From an uncultured Winogradskyella sp. (GTDB lineage Bacteria; Bacteroidota; Bacteroidia; Flavobacteriales; Flavobacteriaceae): a stretch of 64,000 bases of DNA. The notes under the pieces were generated by a model that was not told where the DNA came from, did no database searches, and saw only the letters and a list, made by a program, of their open reading frames with translations. Both the position numbers and the translations under genes were made by a program. Shown here piece after piece: positions 17,835-26,808 of this stretch. The DNA lies in assembly GCF_947498345.1 (NCBI RefSeq), contig NZ_CANMJY010000009.1:62001-126000 (forward strand). Direction: 5' to 3'. Positions within the stretch are counted from its first letter, which is position 1; each line of letters starts with the position of its first letter.

Positions 17835-19733
17835 ATGATTCATAAAAATGAAGTGACTGTATTTTTATATGGTATGTTAACCCTTTCTTTTGTACTTATG
17901 TGTAATTGCACTATAAGTGAAAAAGAAAAAGTATCTATAAAAAATTATACTCCAGAACAATTTGCAAAAAACAGGTATATATCTGGAGGATCTTTTTCAA
18001 AAAAAGGACATAAACTTTTGTATACTAGTGATGAAACAGGTTTGCCTGCAGCGTGGACTTATAATATAAAAACTTCAAAAAAAACATTACTACAAAGAGA
18101 TTCTCTTAATGCTGTTTACTCTTTAACGCTTTACGGTGAAGATGATAATTTAATATACATCATGAATCCTAATGGTGGAAGATCTATGCATATTTATGCT
18201 AAAGAAGGAGTACAAACTACTAATATAACACCTGGAGAAAATATAAGAGCTACATGGCGAGGTGTAAATAATGATTTCTCAGGTATTTATTATCTGTCTA
18301 ATGTGCGTTCTCCTCGAAAGTTTGACAGGTATGAATATAACTTTACGACAAAAACATCTCAATTAATATTTCAAAACGACACAAAATATAGTACGAGTTA
18401 TAACTCTAATAATCGCAAATATATTTTATTACACGAAAGAATAACTGAAGAAATAACTAATTTATACTTATATGATATAGCTAACAAAAGAAGAGTCTCT
18501 TTATCGCCAGCAGATAATGACTCTTATTTTTATGGAAAAGGGTTTTCTTTAGAAAGCAACGAAGTATATTATTTAACTAATTTCAATAATGAATTTGCTT
18601 ACTTCGAAAAGTATAATATTAAAACAAAAGAAAGAACTCTTATTGCAAAAGAAGATTGGGATATTGTTAACGTTACTTTTTCTCGAGATCATAATTTTCT
18701 CGCTATTTATACAAACGAAAATGGAAGGGCTAGAGTTAAAGTTAAAGATTTAAAAAAGAACAGGTTTTTAGATATCCCATTTCTAAAAACTGCTGAAATA
18801 GAAAAGATAAGATTTGGTCCTAAAAACAGATATATGTCTTTGCAAGTTGCGGGGTATAATCAACCGAAAAATATTTGGTTGTTAAATCTACAAACTGGTG
18901 AGGCAAAACAGATAGTCTCAAGCCTTAATCCAGAAATAGATGCAAATGATTTATCATATCCCATAGATACCACCATTACTTCTTTTGACGGTATAAAAAT
19001 CCCGGCTTTTCTATACCTTCCTAAAAACAAAGCTAAGAAAACAGATGCAGCATTAGTATGGACCCATGGTGGACCTGGCGGTCAATTTCGTACAAACTAT
19101 AATCAGTATATACAATACGTCGTAAACCAAGGTTATACAGTTTTAGCAATAAACAATAGAGGGAGCAGTGGATATGGCAAAACATTTAAAGCCTTAGATA
19201 ATCAAAAACATGGTTTAGACGATCTACAAGACATAATAGAAGGGAAAAAATTATTAGCATCGATGAAAGATATCGATGAAAACAAAATAGGAATTGTCGG
19301 TGATTCTTATGGTGGCTATTTAGTGCTTGCTGCATTGACCTTTCACCCCAATGAATTTGCTATTGGAATAGATATGTTTGGAATTTCGGATTGGTTACAT
19401 GTTCTAAATAGCATCCCAGCTTTTTGGGAAACCAGAAAAAAAGCACTTTATGAGGAAATAGGTCATCCTAAACATGACTCTATCAAACTATATAATAAAT
19501 CACCTTTATTTTTTAGTGATAATATAAAAAAACCATTAATGGTAGTTCAAGGAGCTCATGACCCTAAAGTATTACAAAGTCAATCAGATAGTATCGTAGC
19601 AAGAGTTAAATCTAACAATGTGCCGACAAAATATATTTTATTTGATGATGAAGGACACGGTATTAGAAAAAAGGAAAATCAAATTGAAGTAATGAGAGAA
19701 ATCGGTGAATTTTTAAACCAATATTTGAATTAA
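17835..19733 (+). CDS. S9 family (prolyl oligopeptidase-like) peptidase
   Basis: The 632-aa protein begins with a hydrophobic signal containing Cys residues (VLMCNC), probably a lipoprotein or secreted protein. Residues about 40-375 form a beta-propeller of DPP-IV/acylaminoacyl-peptidase type. Residues about 380-632 are the alpha/beta-hydrolase domain: WTHGGPGGQ, catalytic Ser491 in GDSYGGY, Asp576 in GAHDPK and His608 in DEGHGI. All three catalytic residues are present. It should trim peptides in the periplasm. It lies 87 nt after the AraC regulator and 11 nt before the HEAT-like gene, so an operon with the latter is likely. Confidence 0.93.
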   Translation: MIHKNEVTVFLYGMLTLSFVLMCNCTISEKEKVSIKNYTPEQFAKNRYISGGSFSKKGHKLLYTSDETGLPAAWTYNIKTSKKTLLQRDSLNAVYSLTLYGEDDNLIYIMNPNGGRSMHIYAKEGVQTTNITPGENIRATWRGVNNDFSGIYYLSNVRSPRKFDRYEYNFTTKTSQLIFQNDTKYSTSYNSNNRKYILLHERITEEITNLYLYDIANKRRVSLSPADNDSYFYGKGFSLESNEVYYLTNFNNEFAYFEKYNIKTKERTLIAKEDWDIVNVTFSRDHNFLAIYTNENGRARVKVKDLKKNRFLDIPFLKTAEIEKIRFGPKNRYMSLQVAGYNQPKNIWLLNLQTGEAKQIVSSLNPEIDANDLSYPIDTTITSFDGIKIPAFLYLPKNKAKKTDAALVWTHGGPGGQFRTNYNQYIQYVVNQGYTVLAINNRGSSGYGKTFKALDNQKHGLDDLQDIIEGKKLLASMKDIDENKIGIVGDSYGGYLVLAALTFHPNEFAIGIDMFGISDWLHVLNSIPAFWETRKKALYEEIGHPKHDSIKLYNKSPLFFSDNIKKPLMVVQGAHDPKVLQSQSDSIVARVKSNNVPTKYILFDDEGHGIRKKENQIEVMREIGEFLNQYLN

Positions 19734-19744
19734 AAAGCACAACA

Positions 19745-20767
19745 TTGAAAATAAAAAAACCATATAAAAGAGCTCTTATATTATTCTTAATAATATTTAA
19801 CCCTATTACTGCAATTGCACAAGAGTATGGGATAACAGTATTTGGAACCAACCTTATCATTAAAGAGGATATAATAAAAAATCATACAGAAGAATTAGAT
19901 ACATTGAAAATTTTGTACACTCGAGATCGGGATAAATACAAGAAAAAGAAAGCTGATTTGGAAAATAAGTTAATGACATTTGGTGACTTTTCACTAATCA
20001 ATGTACAATTGATTAAAAGTTATACAGGTAAGTATGATTTTATTCTTGACCTTGTTGAAACCAGTGATGCAAAAACACGACTTAACTTCCGGGAAATAGA
20101 TACGATACACTTTGATGATCCAGATAATTTGATAGCTAAATGGCAATCATATGAAGATTATAGTTATAGATTATTTAAAGATGGGGAAATTAAGGATTAT
20201 AGCTGTCCTGTTATTCATTGCCTATGGTCATTTAATCACCTTAAATTAAAATCATATTTAGAGTTTTTTAATACTTATGCTCCAAAGCACAAAGACAGGC
20301 TTATCGAAATATTAAATTCAAGTAAATCACCAAATAAAAGAGCTTCTGCTGCCTTCTTATTAGCGCACTCAGAAATAAGTAATGAAGACTTATTAAAAAT
20401 TCTTATGCCTAGTATTTACGACCCAGAAAGGAATGTAAGAAATAATAGTATGCGAGTAATTTATTATATAGTTCGTGCATATCCAGATATTAAATTTGAT
20501 ATATCGAAAGTCATTGACGCACTAGATTTCCCCAGCTTTACGGATAGAAATAAAGCATTGGTTATTTTAAGATCTATCTCATTAGATAATTTAAAAAAGG
20601 AAGATTCAAAAAGATTATCTCGCATTCTCGTTGAAATTTTAGAGAAGAAAGATGCTCACAATTATAAAAATGCATATATAGTTATAAAAAAGCTAAGCAA
20701 AAAAGATTTTGCTATAGATGCTATTGAGAACTGGGGAAAATGGCAAAAAACTTACTTTAAAGATTAA
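19745..20767 (+). CDS. Secreted HEAT-repeat-like protein of unknown function
   Basis: A TTG start gives a 340-aa protein with a signal peptide (ALILFLIIFNPITAIAQ). The N-terminal 170 residues are unrecognised and include a charged stretch (RDRDKYKKKKADLENK). The C-terminal half has helical repeats resembling HEAT/armadillo units (KRASAAFLLAHSEISNEDLL, DPERNVRNNSMRVIYYIV, TDRNKALVILRSI). It follows the S9 peptidase by 11 nt and is probably co-transcribed, perhaps as a periplasmic partner or scaffold. It is followed by 132 nt with only a weak 7-bp hairpin (TGATTAA/TTAATCA, 20780-20798). Confidence 0.65.
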   Translation: MKIKKPYKRALILFLIIFNPITAIAQEYGITVFGTNLIIKEDIIKNHTEELDTLKILYTRDRDKYKKKKADLENKLMTFGDFSLINVQLIKSYTGKYDFILDLVETSDAKTRLNFREIDTIHFDDPDNLIAKWQSYEDYSYRLFKDGEIKDYSCPVIHCLWSFNHLKLKSYLEFFNTYAPKHKDRLIEILNSSKSPNKRASAAFLLAHSEISNEDLLKILMPSIYDPERNVRNNSMRVIYYIVRAYPDIKFDISKVIDALDFPSFTDRNKALVILRSISLDNLKKEDSKRLSRILVEILEKKDAHNYKNAYIVIKKLSKKDFAIDAIENWGKWQKTYFKD

Positions 20768-20899
20768 AAATAATTCTTGTGATTAATTGTTTTAATCAAA
20801 TAAGATAACACCTTTTTACAACTCATTATACTGTAACTACGGAATATAAACTATATTATAGCTCATAAATCACACTAAATAAATACTTTGTAAAACTCT

Positions 20900-22339
20900 C
20901 TAAAAACTACAACTCTCAATCTCAGTTACGCGGAGCGTGTTTACCATACCTTTAGCTTGTATTGGCATAGCGGCTAAACTAATTAACATGTCTCCGACTT
21001 CGAGGTAACCCTTTTTACAGGCAATAGCATTTACATCTTCAATAGTTTCGTCTGTGCTTACAAATTTATCATAGTAAAAAGCCTCTACTCCCCAAAGTAA
21101 ACTCAGTTGGGTTAAAATACGTTTATTAGAGGTAAATACTAAAATATGAGATTGTGGTCTCCATGCTGAGATTTGAAACGCTGTATAACCACTATTAGTC
21201 AATGTGGAAATTGCTTTAGCATTAATCTCATTAGCCATATTTGCAGCATGATAACATATGGACTTTGTGATATAACGCTTGGTTCGAATATGTGGTGGAG
21301 ATTGTGGAACTTCAATCAATGGCGAATCCTCAACACTACGAATAATATTTGCCATTTGACGAATTACCTGCACAGGATATTGTCCAACAGACGTTTCACC
21401 AGATAGCATTACAGCATCTGCTCCATCCATTACCGAATTCGCAACATCATTAACCTCTGCACGTGTTGGAGTTAGACTGGTAATCATGGTTTCCATCATT
21501 TGCGTAGCGATAATAACAGGAATTCGGGCACGCTTTGCTCTCAATACTAATTTCTTCTGTATGAGTGGTACTTCTTCTGCAGGGATTTCTACACCCAAAT
21601 CACCCCGAGCTACCATTAATCCGTCACAATATGCTACAATTTTATCAATATTCTCAACCGCTTCAGGTTTTTCAATTTTGGCAATAATTGGAATTTTATG
21701 ATCACTATGCTCATTGATCAACTTTTCGAGCTGCATTAAATCTTCTGCGTGTCTTACAAAGGATAATGCTATCCAATCTACTTTTTGTTTAATGGCAAAA
21801 ATTGCGTCTTCAATATCTTTTTCGGTTAATGCAGGTTGTGAGATATTTGTATTTGGTAGGTTAACCCCTTTTTTAGACTTTAATGGTCCACCTTGAATAA
21901 CTTCAGCTTTAACTTCTTTTTTACCGTCAGTAGAAACCACTTCAAAAATGAGTTTACCATCATCGAGAAGAATACGTTCACCCGGTTTTGCATCTTGTGG
22001 AAAGTTCTCGTAAGTCATATAGACCCGCTCTTTTGTGCCTTCAAAACGTTTTCCTGTGGCAAAAACAATTTCATCACCTTCATTGACAATGACTTCACCT
22101 TTCATTACACCAACTCTTAGCTTAGGCCCTTGTAAATCCCCTAATATAGCTGCGTTGTAACCATATTCATCATTAAGTTCTCGTATCATTTTTATGCGTG
22201 CTTCTACATCTTTGTAATCAGCATGTGAAAAGTTGATTCTAAATACATTAGCTCCTTCATCCAACATTGCCTTAAGTGTTTCTTTGTTACTCGTTGCTGG
22301 ACCTAATGTGGCTACTATTTTTGTTTTTTTATTTGACAT
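20900..22339 (-). CDS. pyk: Pyruvate kinase
   Basis: The 479-aa enzyme (ATG at 22339; a TTG one codon earlier is less likely) converts phosphoenolpyruvate and ADP to pyruvate and ATP. Motifs seen: TKIVATLGPAT, FRINFSHAD, the active-site region IIAKIEKPEAVENID, MVARGDLGVEIP and MMETMI...PTRAEVNDVAN. It has the standard A, B and C domains. It is last in the acpP-fabF-rnc-IPExxxVDY-pyk series, with a 4-nt gap to the preceding gene, so it is almost certainly co-transcribed with it. Confidence 0.97.
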   Translation of the reverse strand: MSNKKTKIVATLGPATSNKETLKAMLDEGANVFRINFSHADYKDVEARIKMIRELNDEYGYNAAILGDLQGPKLRVGVMKGEVIVNEGDEIVFATGKRFEGTKERVYMTYENFPQDAKPGERILLDDGKLIFEVVSTDGKKEVKAEVIQGGPLKSKKGVNLPNTNISQPALTEKDIEDAIFAIKQKVDWIALSFVRHAEDLMQLEKLINEHSDHKIPIIAKIEKPEAVENIDKIVAYCDGLMVARGDLGVEIPAEEVPLIQKKLVLRAKRARIPVIIATQMMETMITSLTPTRAEVNDVANSVMDGADAVMLSGETSVGQYPVQVIRQMANIIRSVEDSPLIEVPQSPPHIRTKRYITKSICYHAANMANEINAKAISTLTNSGYTAFQISAWRPQSHILVFTSNKRILTQLSLLWGVEAFYYDKFVSTDETIEDVNAIACKKGYLEVGDMLISLAAMPIQAKGMVNTLRVTEIESCSF

Positions 22340-22343
22340 CAAT

Positions 22344-22823
22344 TCAAAAAATTAAGTGGTCTTTTGATTTTAATTGTTTCGGGTTAACCGAATAACTTGT
22401 AATAATCTGAGGAATAATCTGCAGCTTATTCAAGATCAATTTTTCGTTTACATTCTGAATTTCATCAGAAATCTTAATAAAATAATCTACCTTTTTAAAT
22501 TCTGGGACAAGATTAAAGGTTTTTAATACTTTTTCGTTAGTTTGAAATAATGTCCCCGAACTATATAAACTTGCTTCCTCTTTCTTGCACACATTAGAAA
22601 TTAAGTTCCAAGTTATATATTGCGAAGTATTATTCCATTCGAAAATACTGTATGAAGATTTTAAATACTCAAAATCTAAATCATCTGGTTTGCGTTTTAA
22701 GTTTAGCTCTAAACTTTGATTAAGTAAATAAGCCAAACGGTAATCTTCTAGCCCGCAATGAATGGCAATGAGTTTGTAGGTGTCATCATAGAAATCATCA
22801 ACTAGAAGTTTGTGTAAAGCCAT
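22344..22823 (-). CDS. IPExxxVDY family protein
   Basis: The 159-aa protein carries the eponymous motif as LVPEFKKVDYFIKI near residues 111-125. The N-terminus is HKLLVDDFYDDTYKLIAIH. The family is confined to Bacteroidota and usually sits between rnc and pyk, exactly as here; its function is unknown. There is no signal peptide or membrane span. The 123-nt gap to rnc is the largest in this gene series, so an internal promoter is possible. Confidence 0.9.
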   Translation of the reverse strand: MALHKLLVDDFYDDTYKLIAIHCGLEDYRLAYLLNQSLELNLKRKPDDLDFEYLKSSYSIFEWNNTSQYITWNLISNVCKKEEASLYSSGTLFQTNEKVLKTFNLVPEFKKVDYFIKISDEIQNVNEKLILNKLQIIPQIITSYSVNPKQLKSKDHLIF

Positions 22824-22946
22824 ACAGTTATAACTTTGAAATGTAAATATAGAATATAAATAGCTTAGAATAATTAACTTTTGGTTAATCTTAACCCTTA
22901 AAATCTACGAAAACGTTATAGTTTGGTAAGAATTATTAAAGACCAA

Positions 22947-23690
22947 TTAAATAAGCTTAGTAATTTGCTTTTGGAACGCAAAAAAGGCACGTTTAGAAGC
23001 TTTTTCTTCTGCCTTTTTTTTAGATGTTGCTCTTGCTTTAGAAACAACTTTATCGTTAATACTTAATTTAACCGAGAAGTGTTTTAACTCATCATTTCCT
23101 GTGTCTTCATATACTTCGTAATCAAAAGTGTTTTTTTCTTTTTGGCACCATTCTATAAGCAAGCTTTTATAACTAATAACTTTACCTTCTAAGGTTTCAA
23201 TATCTACATGCGGATTAATAACACGGTTATAGATAAACTTTTCGCAAGCTTTAAAGCCTTTATCTAAATAGATAGCACCTACCAAAGCTTCAAATAAGTT
23301 ACCGTGAATATTGTTTCCAAAATTATTTTTTGGGATTCTGCTTTTTACTAAATCAATGAGCATGAGCTCTTTACCAAGTTCATTTAGATGTTCTCTACTT
23401 ACCACTTTCGAACGCATTTTAGTAAGATAACCTTCATCTCCATGTGGCACTTGTTCAAAAAGATATGCTGCAATTACAGAACTTATCATTGCATCTCCAA
23501 CAAACTCAAGACGTTCATAGTTAATAGGATTACCCGTTTTATCCTTAATATTCATAGAACGGTGGGTAAAGGCTTTTGTATAAAGCGATTTAGATTTTGG
23601 TTTAAAACCTAGAATATCTTTTAGTTGTAAAAAAAAATTCCCGTCTTCTTGAGTACGGGAATTTTTTAATATGTTACGAATGAAGCTCAT
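22947..23690 (-). CDS. rnc: Ribonuclease III
   Basis: The 247-aa endonuclease cleaves double-stranded RNA (rRNA precursors, structured mRNAs). The catalytic domain has the signature NYERLEFVGDAMISSVIAAY and the second acidic cluster LFEALVGAIYLDKG. The C-terminal dsRNA-binding domain includes YKSLLIEWCQKEK and KKKAEEKASKRAF. Its start lies 7 nt after the fabF stop, so it belongs to the acpP-fabF transcript. Confidence 0.97.
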   Translation of the reverse strand: MSFIRNILKNSRTQEDGNFFLQLKDILGFKPKSKSLYTKAFTHRSMNIKDKTGNPINYERLEFVGDAMISSVIAAYLFEQVPHGDEGYLTKMRSKVVSREHLNELGKELMLIDLVKSRIPKNNFGNNIHGNLFEALVGAIYLDKGFKACEKFIYNRVINPHVDIETLEGKVISYKSLLIEWCQKEKNTFDYEVYEDTGNDELKHFSVKLSINDKVVSKARATSKKKAEEKASKRAFFAFQKQITKLI

Positions 23691-23697
23691 TCGGGAT

Positions 23698-24948
23698 TTA
23701 ATCTAATTTTTTAAATAATACACAAGCGTTATGACCGCCAAATCCAAATGTATTACTCATTGCGACTTTAATATCTCGTTTCTGTGCTTTATTGAGTGTT
23801 AAATTTAATTCAGGGTCTATGTTTTCGTCAACCGTTTCGTGGTTGATTGTTGGTGGTACAATACCATGCTGCATAGCCATAATAGAAGCAATAGCCTCAA
23901 TAGCTCCAGCAGCACCTAACAAGTGACCAGTCATAGATTTAGTAGAATTAATGTTTATGCTCTTAGCATGACTGCCAAATACCTCTGATATAGCTTTCAA
24001 TTCGGCAACATCACCTAATGGTGTCGATGTACCGTGTGTATTAATATGATCTACATCTTCAGGATTTAATCCAGCATTTTCTAAACAATTTTTCATTACT
24101 GCAACAACACCTATACCATCAGGATGTGGTGCTGTCATGTGATAAGCATCCGAGGACAAACCTCCGCCTACAACTTCAGCGTAAATTTTAGCTCCTCTGG
24201 CTTTTGCATGTTCGTATTCTTCTAAAACAATAGAACCTGCTCCTTCGCCTAATACAAAACCATCACGGTTAGCATCAAAAGGTCTAGACGCTGTTTCTGG
24301 ACTATAATTTCTAGTACTCATAGCATGCATAGCATTGAAACCTCCCATGCCTGCAATAGTTACTGCAGCTTCACTTCCGCCAGTAATTACAACATCACAA
24401 TGACCTAAACGAATCGTGTTTAAGGCATCGATCATTGAATTAGCAGAAGATGCGCAAGCAGATACTGTGGTGTAGTTTGGTCCCATGAAACCATATTTAA
24501 TAGATATGTTTCCTGGTGCTATATCAGCAATCATTTTTGGAATGAAACGTGGGTTAAATCGAGGTGTACCGTCACCTTTAGCATAGTTTAACATTTCTTC
24601 TTGAAATGTTTCTAAGCCTCCAATACCAGCTCCCCAAATTACTCCTACTCTCAATTTGTTTACCGCGTCAAGATCTAGTTTTGAGTCTGCTATAGCTTCA
24701 TCAGAAGCAACCATGGCATACTGCGAAAACTTATCCATTTGGCGTGCCAATTTTCTATCAATAAAGTCAGTAACTTCAAAGTTTTTTACTTCACAAGCGA
24801 ACTGTGTTTTGAACTTTTCAGCATCAAAATGTGTTATAGGTGCAGCACCACTCTTACCATTAACAAGACCATTCCAATATTCATCTTTGGTATTGCCAAT
24901 TGGTGTAAGTGCACCTAGACCAGTAACTACGACTCGCTTTAATTCCAT
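23698..24948 (-). CDS. fabF: 3-oxoacyl-[acyl-carrier-protein] synthase II
   Basis: The 416-aa condensing enzyme elongates acyl-ACP with malonyl-ACP in fatty acid synthesis. The catalytic Cys lies in VSACASSANSM, the two His residues in NTHGTSTPLGD and TGHLLGAAGA, and the C-terminus has NTFGFGGHNACV. It starts 13 nt after acpP, whose product is its substrate carrier. Confidence 0.98.
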   Translation of the reverse strand: MELKRVVVTGLGALTPIGNTKDEYWNGLVNGKSGAAPITHFDAEKFKTQFACEVKNFEVTDFIDRKLARQMDKFSQYAMVASDEAIADSKLDLDAVNKLRVGVIWGAGIGGLETFQEEMLNYAKGDGTPRFNPRFIPKMIADIAPGNISIKYGFMGPNYTTVSACASSANSMIDALNTIRLGHCDVVITGGSEAAVTIAGMGGFNAMHAMSTRNYSPETASRPFDANRDGFVLGEGAGSIVLEEYEHAKARGAKIYAEVVGGGLSSDAYHMTAPHPDGIGVVAVMKNCLENAGLNPEDVDHINTHGTSTPLGDVAELKAISEVFGSHAKSININSTKSMTGHLLGAAGAIEAIASIMAMQHGIVPPTINHETVDENIDPELNLTLNKAQKRDIKVAMSNTFGFGGHNACVLFKKLD

Positions 24949-24961
24949 AAAAATAAAGTTC

Positions 24962-25195
24962 TTATTTTGCTTCTTCTATATAAGAAATAGCTTGACCAAC
25001 TGTTGCAATGTTTTCAGCTTGATCGTCTGGGATTTGAATATCAAATTCTTTTTCAAATTCCATTATTAATTCTACAGTATCTAATGAATCTGCACCTAAG
25101 TCGTTTGTGAAGCTAGCTTCAGTTACAACTTCGTTTTCATCAACACCTAATTTGTCTACGATAATCGCTTTTACTCTTGATGCAATGTCTGACAT
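24962..25195 (-). CDS. acpP: Acyl carrier protein
   Basis: This 77-aa acidic protein has the phosphopantetheine attachment Ser37 in [10 protein letters not shown]. It carries growing acyl chains for FabF and other fatty-acid enzymes. It is the first gene of the minus-strand acpP-fabF-rnc-IPExxxVDY-pyk series, with a TATTTTTG box about 35 nt upstream. Confidence 0.98.
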   Translation of the reverse strand: MSDIASRVKAIIVDKLGVDENEVVTEASFTNDLGADSLDTVELIMEFEKEFDIQIPDDQAENIATVGQAISYIEEAK

Positions 25196-25226
25196 AATCT
25201 TTTAATTTTAAGTTTTAATTAGACCG

Positions 25227-25234
25227 CAAAAATA
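25227..25234 (-). promoter_or_regulatory. Putative -7 box of the acpP-fabF-rnc promoter
   Basis: On the minus strand it reads TATTTTTG, an exact TAnnTTTG match, about 32 nt before the acpP ATG in an A/T-rich gap. No clear TTTG -33 box sits at N19. Confidence 0.45.
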
Positions 25235-25376
25235 AAAAACTTTATTTTAAAAATCACCTTTACCGATAAAATGTGCCTTTAAATGCAAAAAATCAGTAGA
25301 AGTATTTTGGTTTTGCGTCTAATTGTTAATTATTATTCTTTTTTTTGTTTTGAATAATAAACCAATATACCTGTAA

Positions 25377-25943
25377 ATGAAACGTATTGTAATTTTTGCG
25401 TCCGGAAGCGGATCAAATGCTGAAAATTTAATTAAGTTTTTTCACAACAGCGATAATGCGTCTGTTATTCAGGTATTGACTAACAATCCTCATGCCAAAG
25501 TTTTAGAGCGCTGTAGAAGATTGAAAACTAGTGCATTATCGTTTAATAGAATTGCATTTTCAAAATCTAATGATGTACTAAACATTTTAAAAATAGCACA
25601 ACCAGATTTAATTGTTTTAGCAGGGTTTCTCTGGAAATTCCCCGAATTTATTTTAAGGGAATTTGAAAACAAGGTTATAAATATTCATCCTGCATTACTG
25701 CCAAAATATGGGGGGAAAGGCATGTATGGTATGCATGTACATAAAGCTGTAGTAACTAACAAAGAAACTGAAACAGGTATAACCATACATTATGTAAATG
25801 AAAATTATGATGAAGGAGCCATTATTTTTCAAGCAAAATGCGAAGTCGAAACATCAGATACTGCTGAAGATGTGGCTGCTAAAATTCATAAATTAGAGAT
25901 GGAACATTTTCCAAAGGTGGTTGATAAGCTACTATATAATTAA
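25377..25943 (+). CDS. purN: Phosphoribosylglycinamide formyltransferase
   Basis: The 188-aa GART enzyme uses 10-formyl-THF in purine synthesis. Motifs: N-terminal IVIFASGSGSNAEN, the active-site INIHPALLPKYGGKGMYG with the catalytic Asn/His, and ETGITIHYVNENYDEGAII with the conserved Asp. It is divergent from acpP. Another purine gene, purF, is 1.8 kb downstream. Confidence 0.97.
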   Translation: MKRIVIFASGSGSNAENLIKFFHNSDNASVIQVLTNNPHAKVLERCRRLKTSALSFNRIAFSKSNDVLNILKIAQPDLIVLAGFLWKFPEFILREFENKVINIHPALLPKYGGKGMYGMHVHKAVVTNKETETGITIHYVNENYDEGAIIFQAKCEVETSDTAEDVAAKIHKLEMEHFPKVVDKLLYN

Positions 25944-25947
25944 AAAA

Positions 25948-26032
25948 TAGTTCTCGATACCTTGCTAGATTCAATTCGGACTGACGTCACTTCGAGGAAA
26001 ACCAAAGTAATGAGGTTTTGTGTCGAGAAGTT
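25948..26032. repeat. Imperfect palindromic intergenic element (REP-like)
   Basis: The ends GTTCTCGATAC and GTGTCGAGAAG are imperfect inverted repeats. An inner pair AAAACC/GGTTTT flanks a 10-nt loop. Pieces such as tcggactgacgtcacttcgag resemble a palindromic intergenic repeat common in flavobacterial genomes. It fills the gap after purN and may also act as its terminator. The comparison with other genomes is from memory. Confidence 0.5.
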
Positions 26033-26052
26033 ATTTTAAAACCTATTAAACT

Positions 26053-26694
26053 TTGTCTAAAAAGAAAAAAAAATATTACACCGTTTGGAAAGGTCATAAC
26101 GCAGGTGTCTTTGAGTCTTGGGATGACTGTAAAGCCCAAATTAAAGATTTTAAAGGAGCACAGTATAAATCTTTTACGACTTTTGAGGCTGCTAAAAAAG
26201 CATATAAAGAAGGACCCAAAAATTATATAGGTAAGTCCAAAACCTTTAAAAGCGAGCTGTCTGATGCGCAGCTTAAAAAAATAGGACAACCTAATTACAA
26301 TTCTATTTGTGTAGATGCGGCATCGAGTGGTAATCCAGGTAAAATGGAGTACAGAGGAGTAGACACAAAAACAAAAAAGCAATTATTTATTCAAGGACCT
26401 TTTGATGAGGGTACTAACAATATTGGCGAATTCTTAGCCATAGTTCATGGTCTAGCCTTTTTAAAACAACATAATAGCGATCGTATTATCTACACAGATT
26501 CTAAAACCGCAATGAGTTGGGTGCGTAAAAAATTATGTAACTCTAAACTAGAACGTAACGCTAAGAATAAACCTGTCTTTGATTTGGTTGATCGTGCCGT
26601 AAAATGGCTCAAAAATAATCAATATACGACTGCCATAGTAAAATGGGAAACTAAAGCTTGGGGTGAAATACCTGCTGATTTCGGGAGGAAATAA
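26053..26694 (+). CDS. Ribonuclease H family protein with N-terminal viroplasmin domain
   Basis: A TTG start gives MSKKKKKYYTVWKG. Residues 5-50 form a caulimovirus viroplasmin/RNase H1 N-terminal hybrid-binding domain (VWKGHNAGVFESWDDCKAQI, YKSFTTFEAAKKAY). Residues about 85-213 form the RNase H fold, with Asp in VDAASSGNPG, Glu in NIGEFLA, Asp in YTDSKTA and Asp in PADFGRK, so the catalytic DEDD set looks complete. It degrades RNA in RNA-DNA hybrids. It is separated from purN by a palindromic element and from the PfkB gene by a consensus promoter. Confidence 0.92.
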   Translation: MSKKKKKYYTVWKGHNAGVFESWDDCKAQIKDFKGAQYKSFTTFEAAKKAYKEGPKNYIGKSKTFKSELSDAQLKKIGQPNYNSICVDAASSGNPGKMEYRGVDTKTKKQLFIQGPFDEGTNNIGEFLAIVHGLAFLKQHNSDRIIYTDSKTAMSWVRKKLCNSKLERNAKNKPVFDLVDRAVKWLKNNQYTTAIVKWETKAWGEIPADFGRK

Positions 26695-26755
26695 CAGTAT
26701 TTGTAAAATTGTTTTTTACACATAAATTTTTGCATGCTAAATGCCAATTATTGGT

Positions 26756-26786
26756 TTTCACAAGGAATATATTTTATGTAAATTTG
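26756..26786 (+). promoter_or_regulatory. Promoter of the PfkB kinase gene (and possibly purF)
   Basis: TTTC, 19 nt, then TAAATTTG: an exact -7 box and a one-mismatch -33 box at consensus spacing, ending 22 nt before the PfkB start codon. Confidence 0.65.
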
Positions 26787-26808
26787 CACCTTAATTCAAA
26801 CTTAGGTA

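Noticed and set aside
20768-20899. Terminator between the HEAT-like gene and pyk
   Set aside because: Only a weak 7-bp AT-rich stem without a T-tract is visible.
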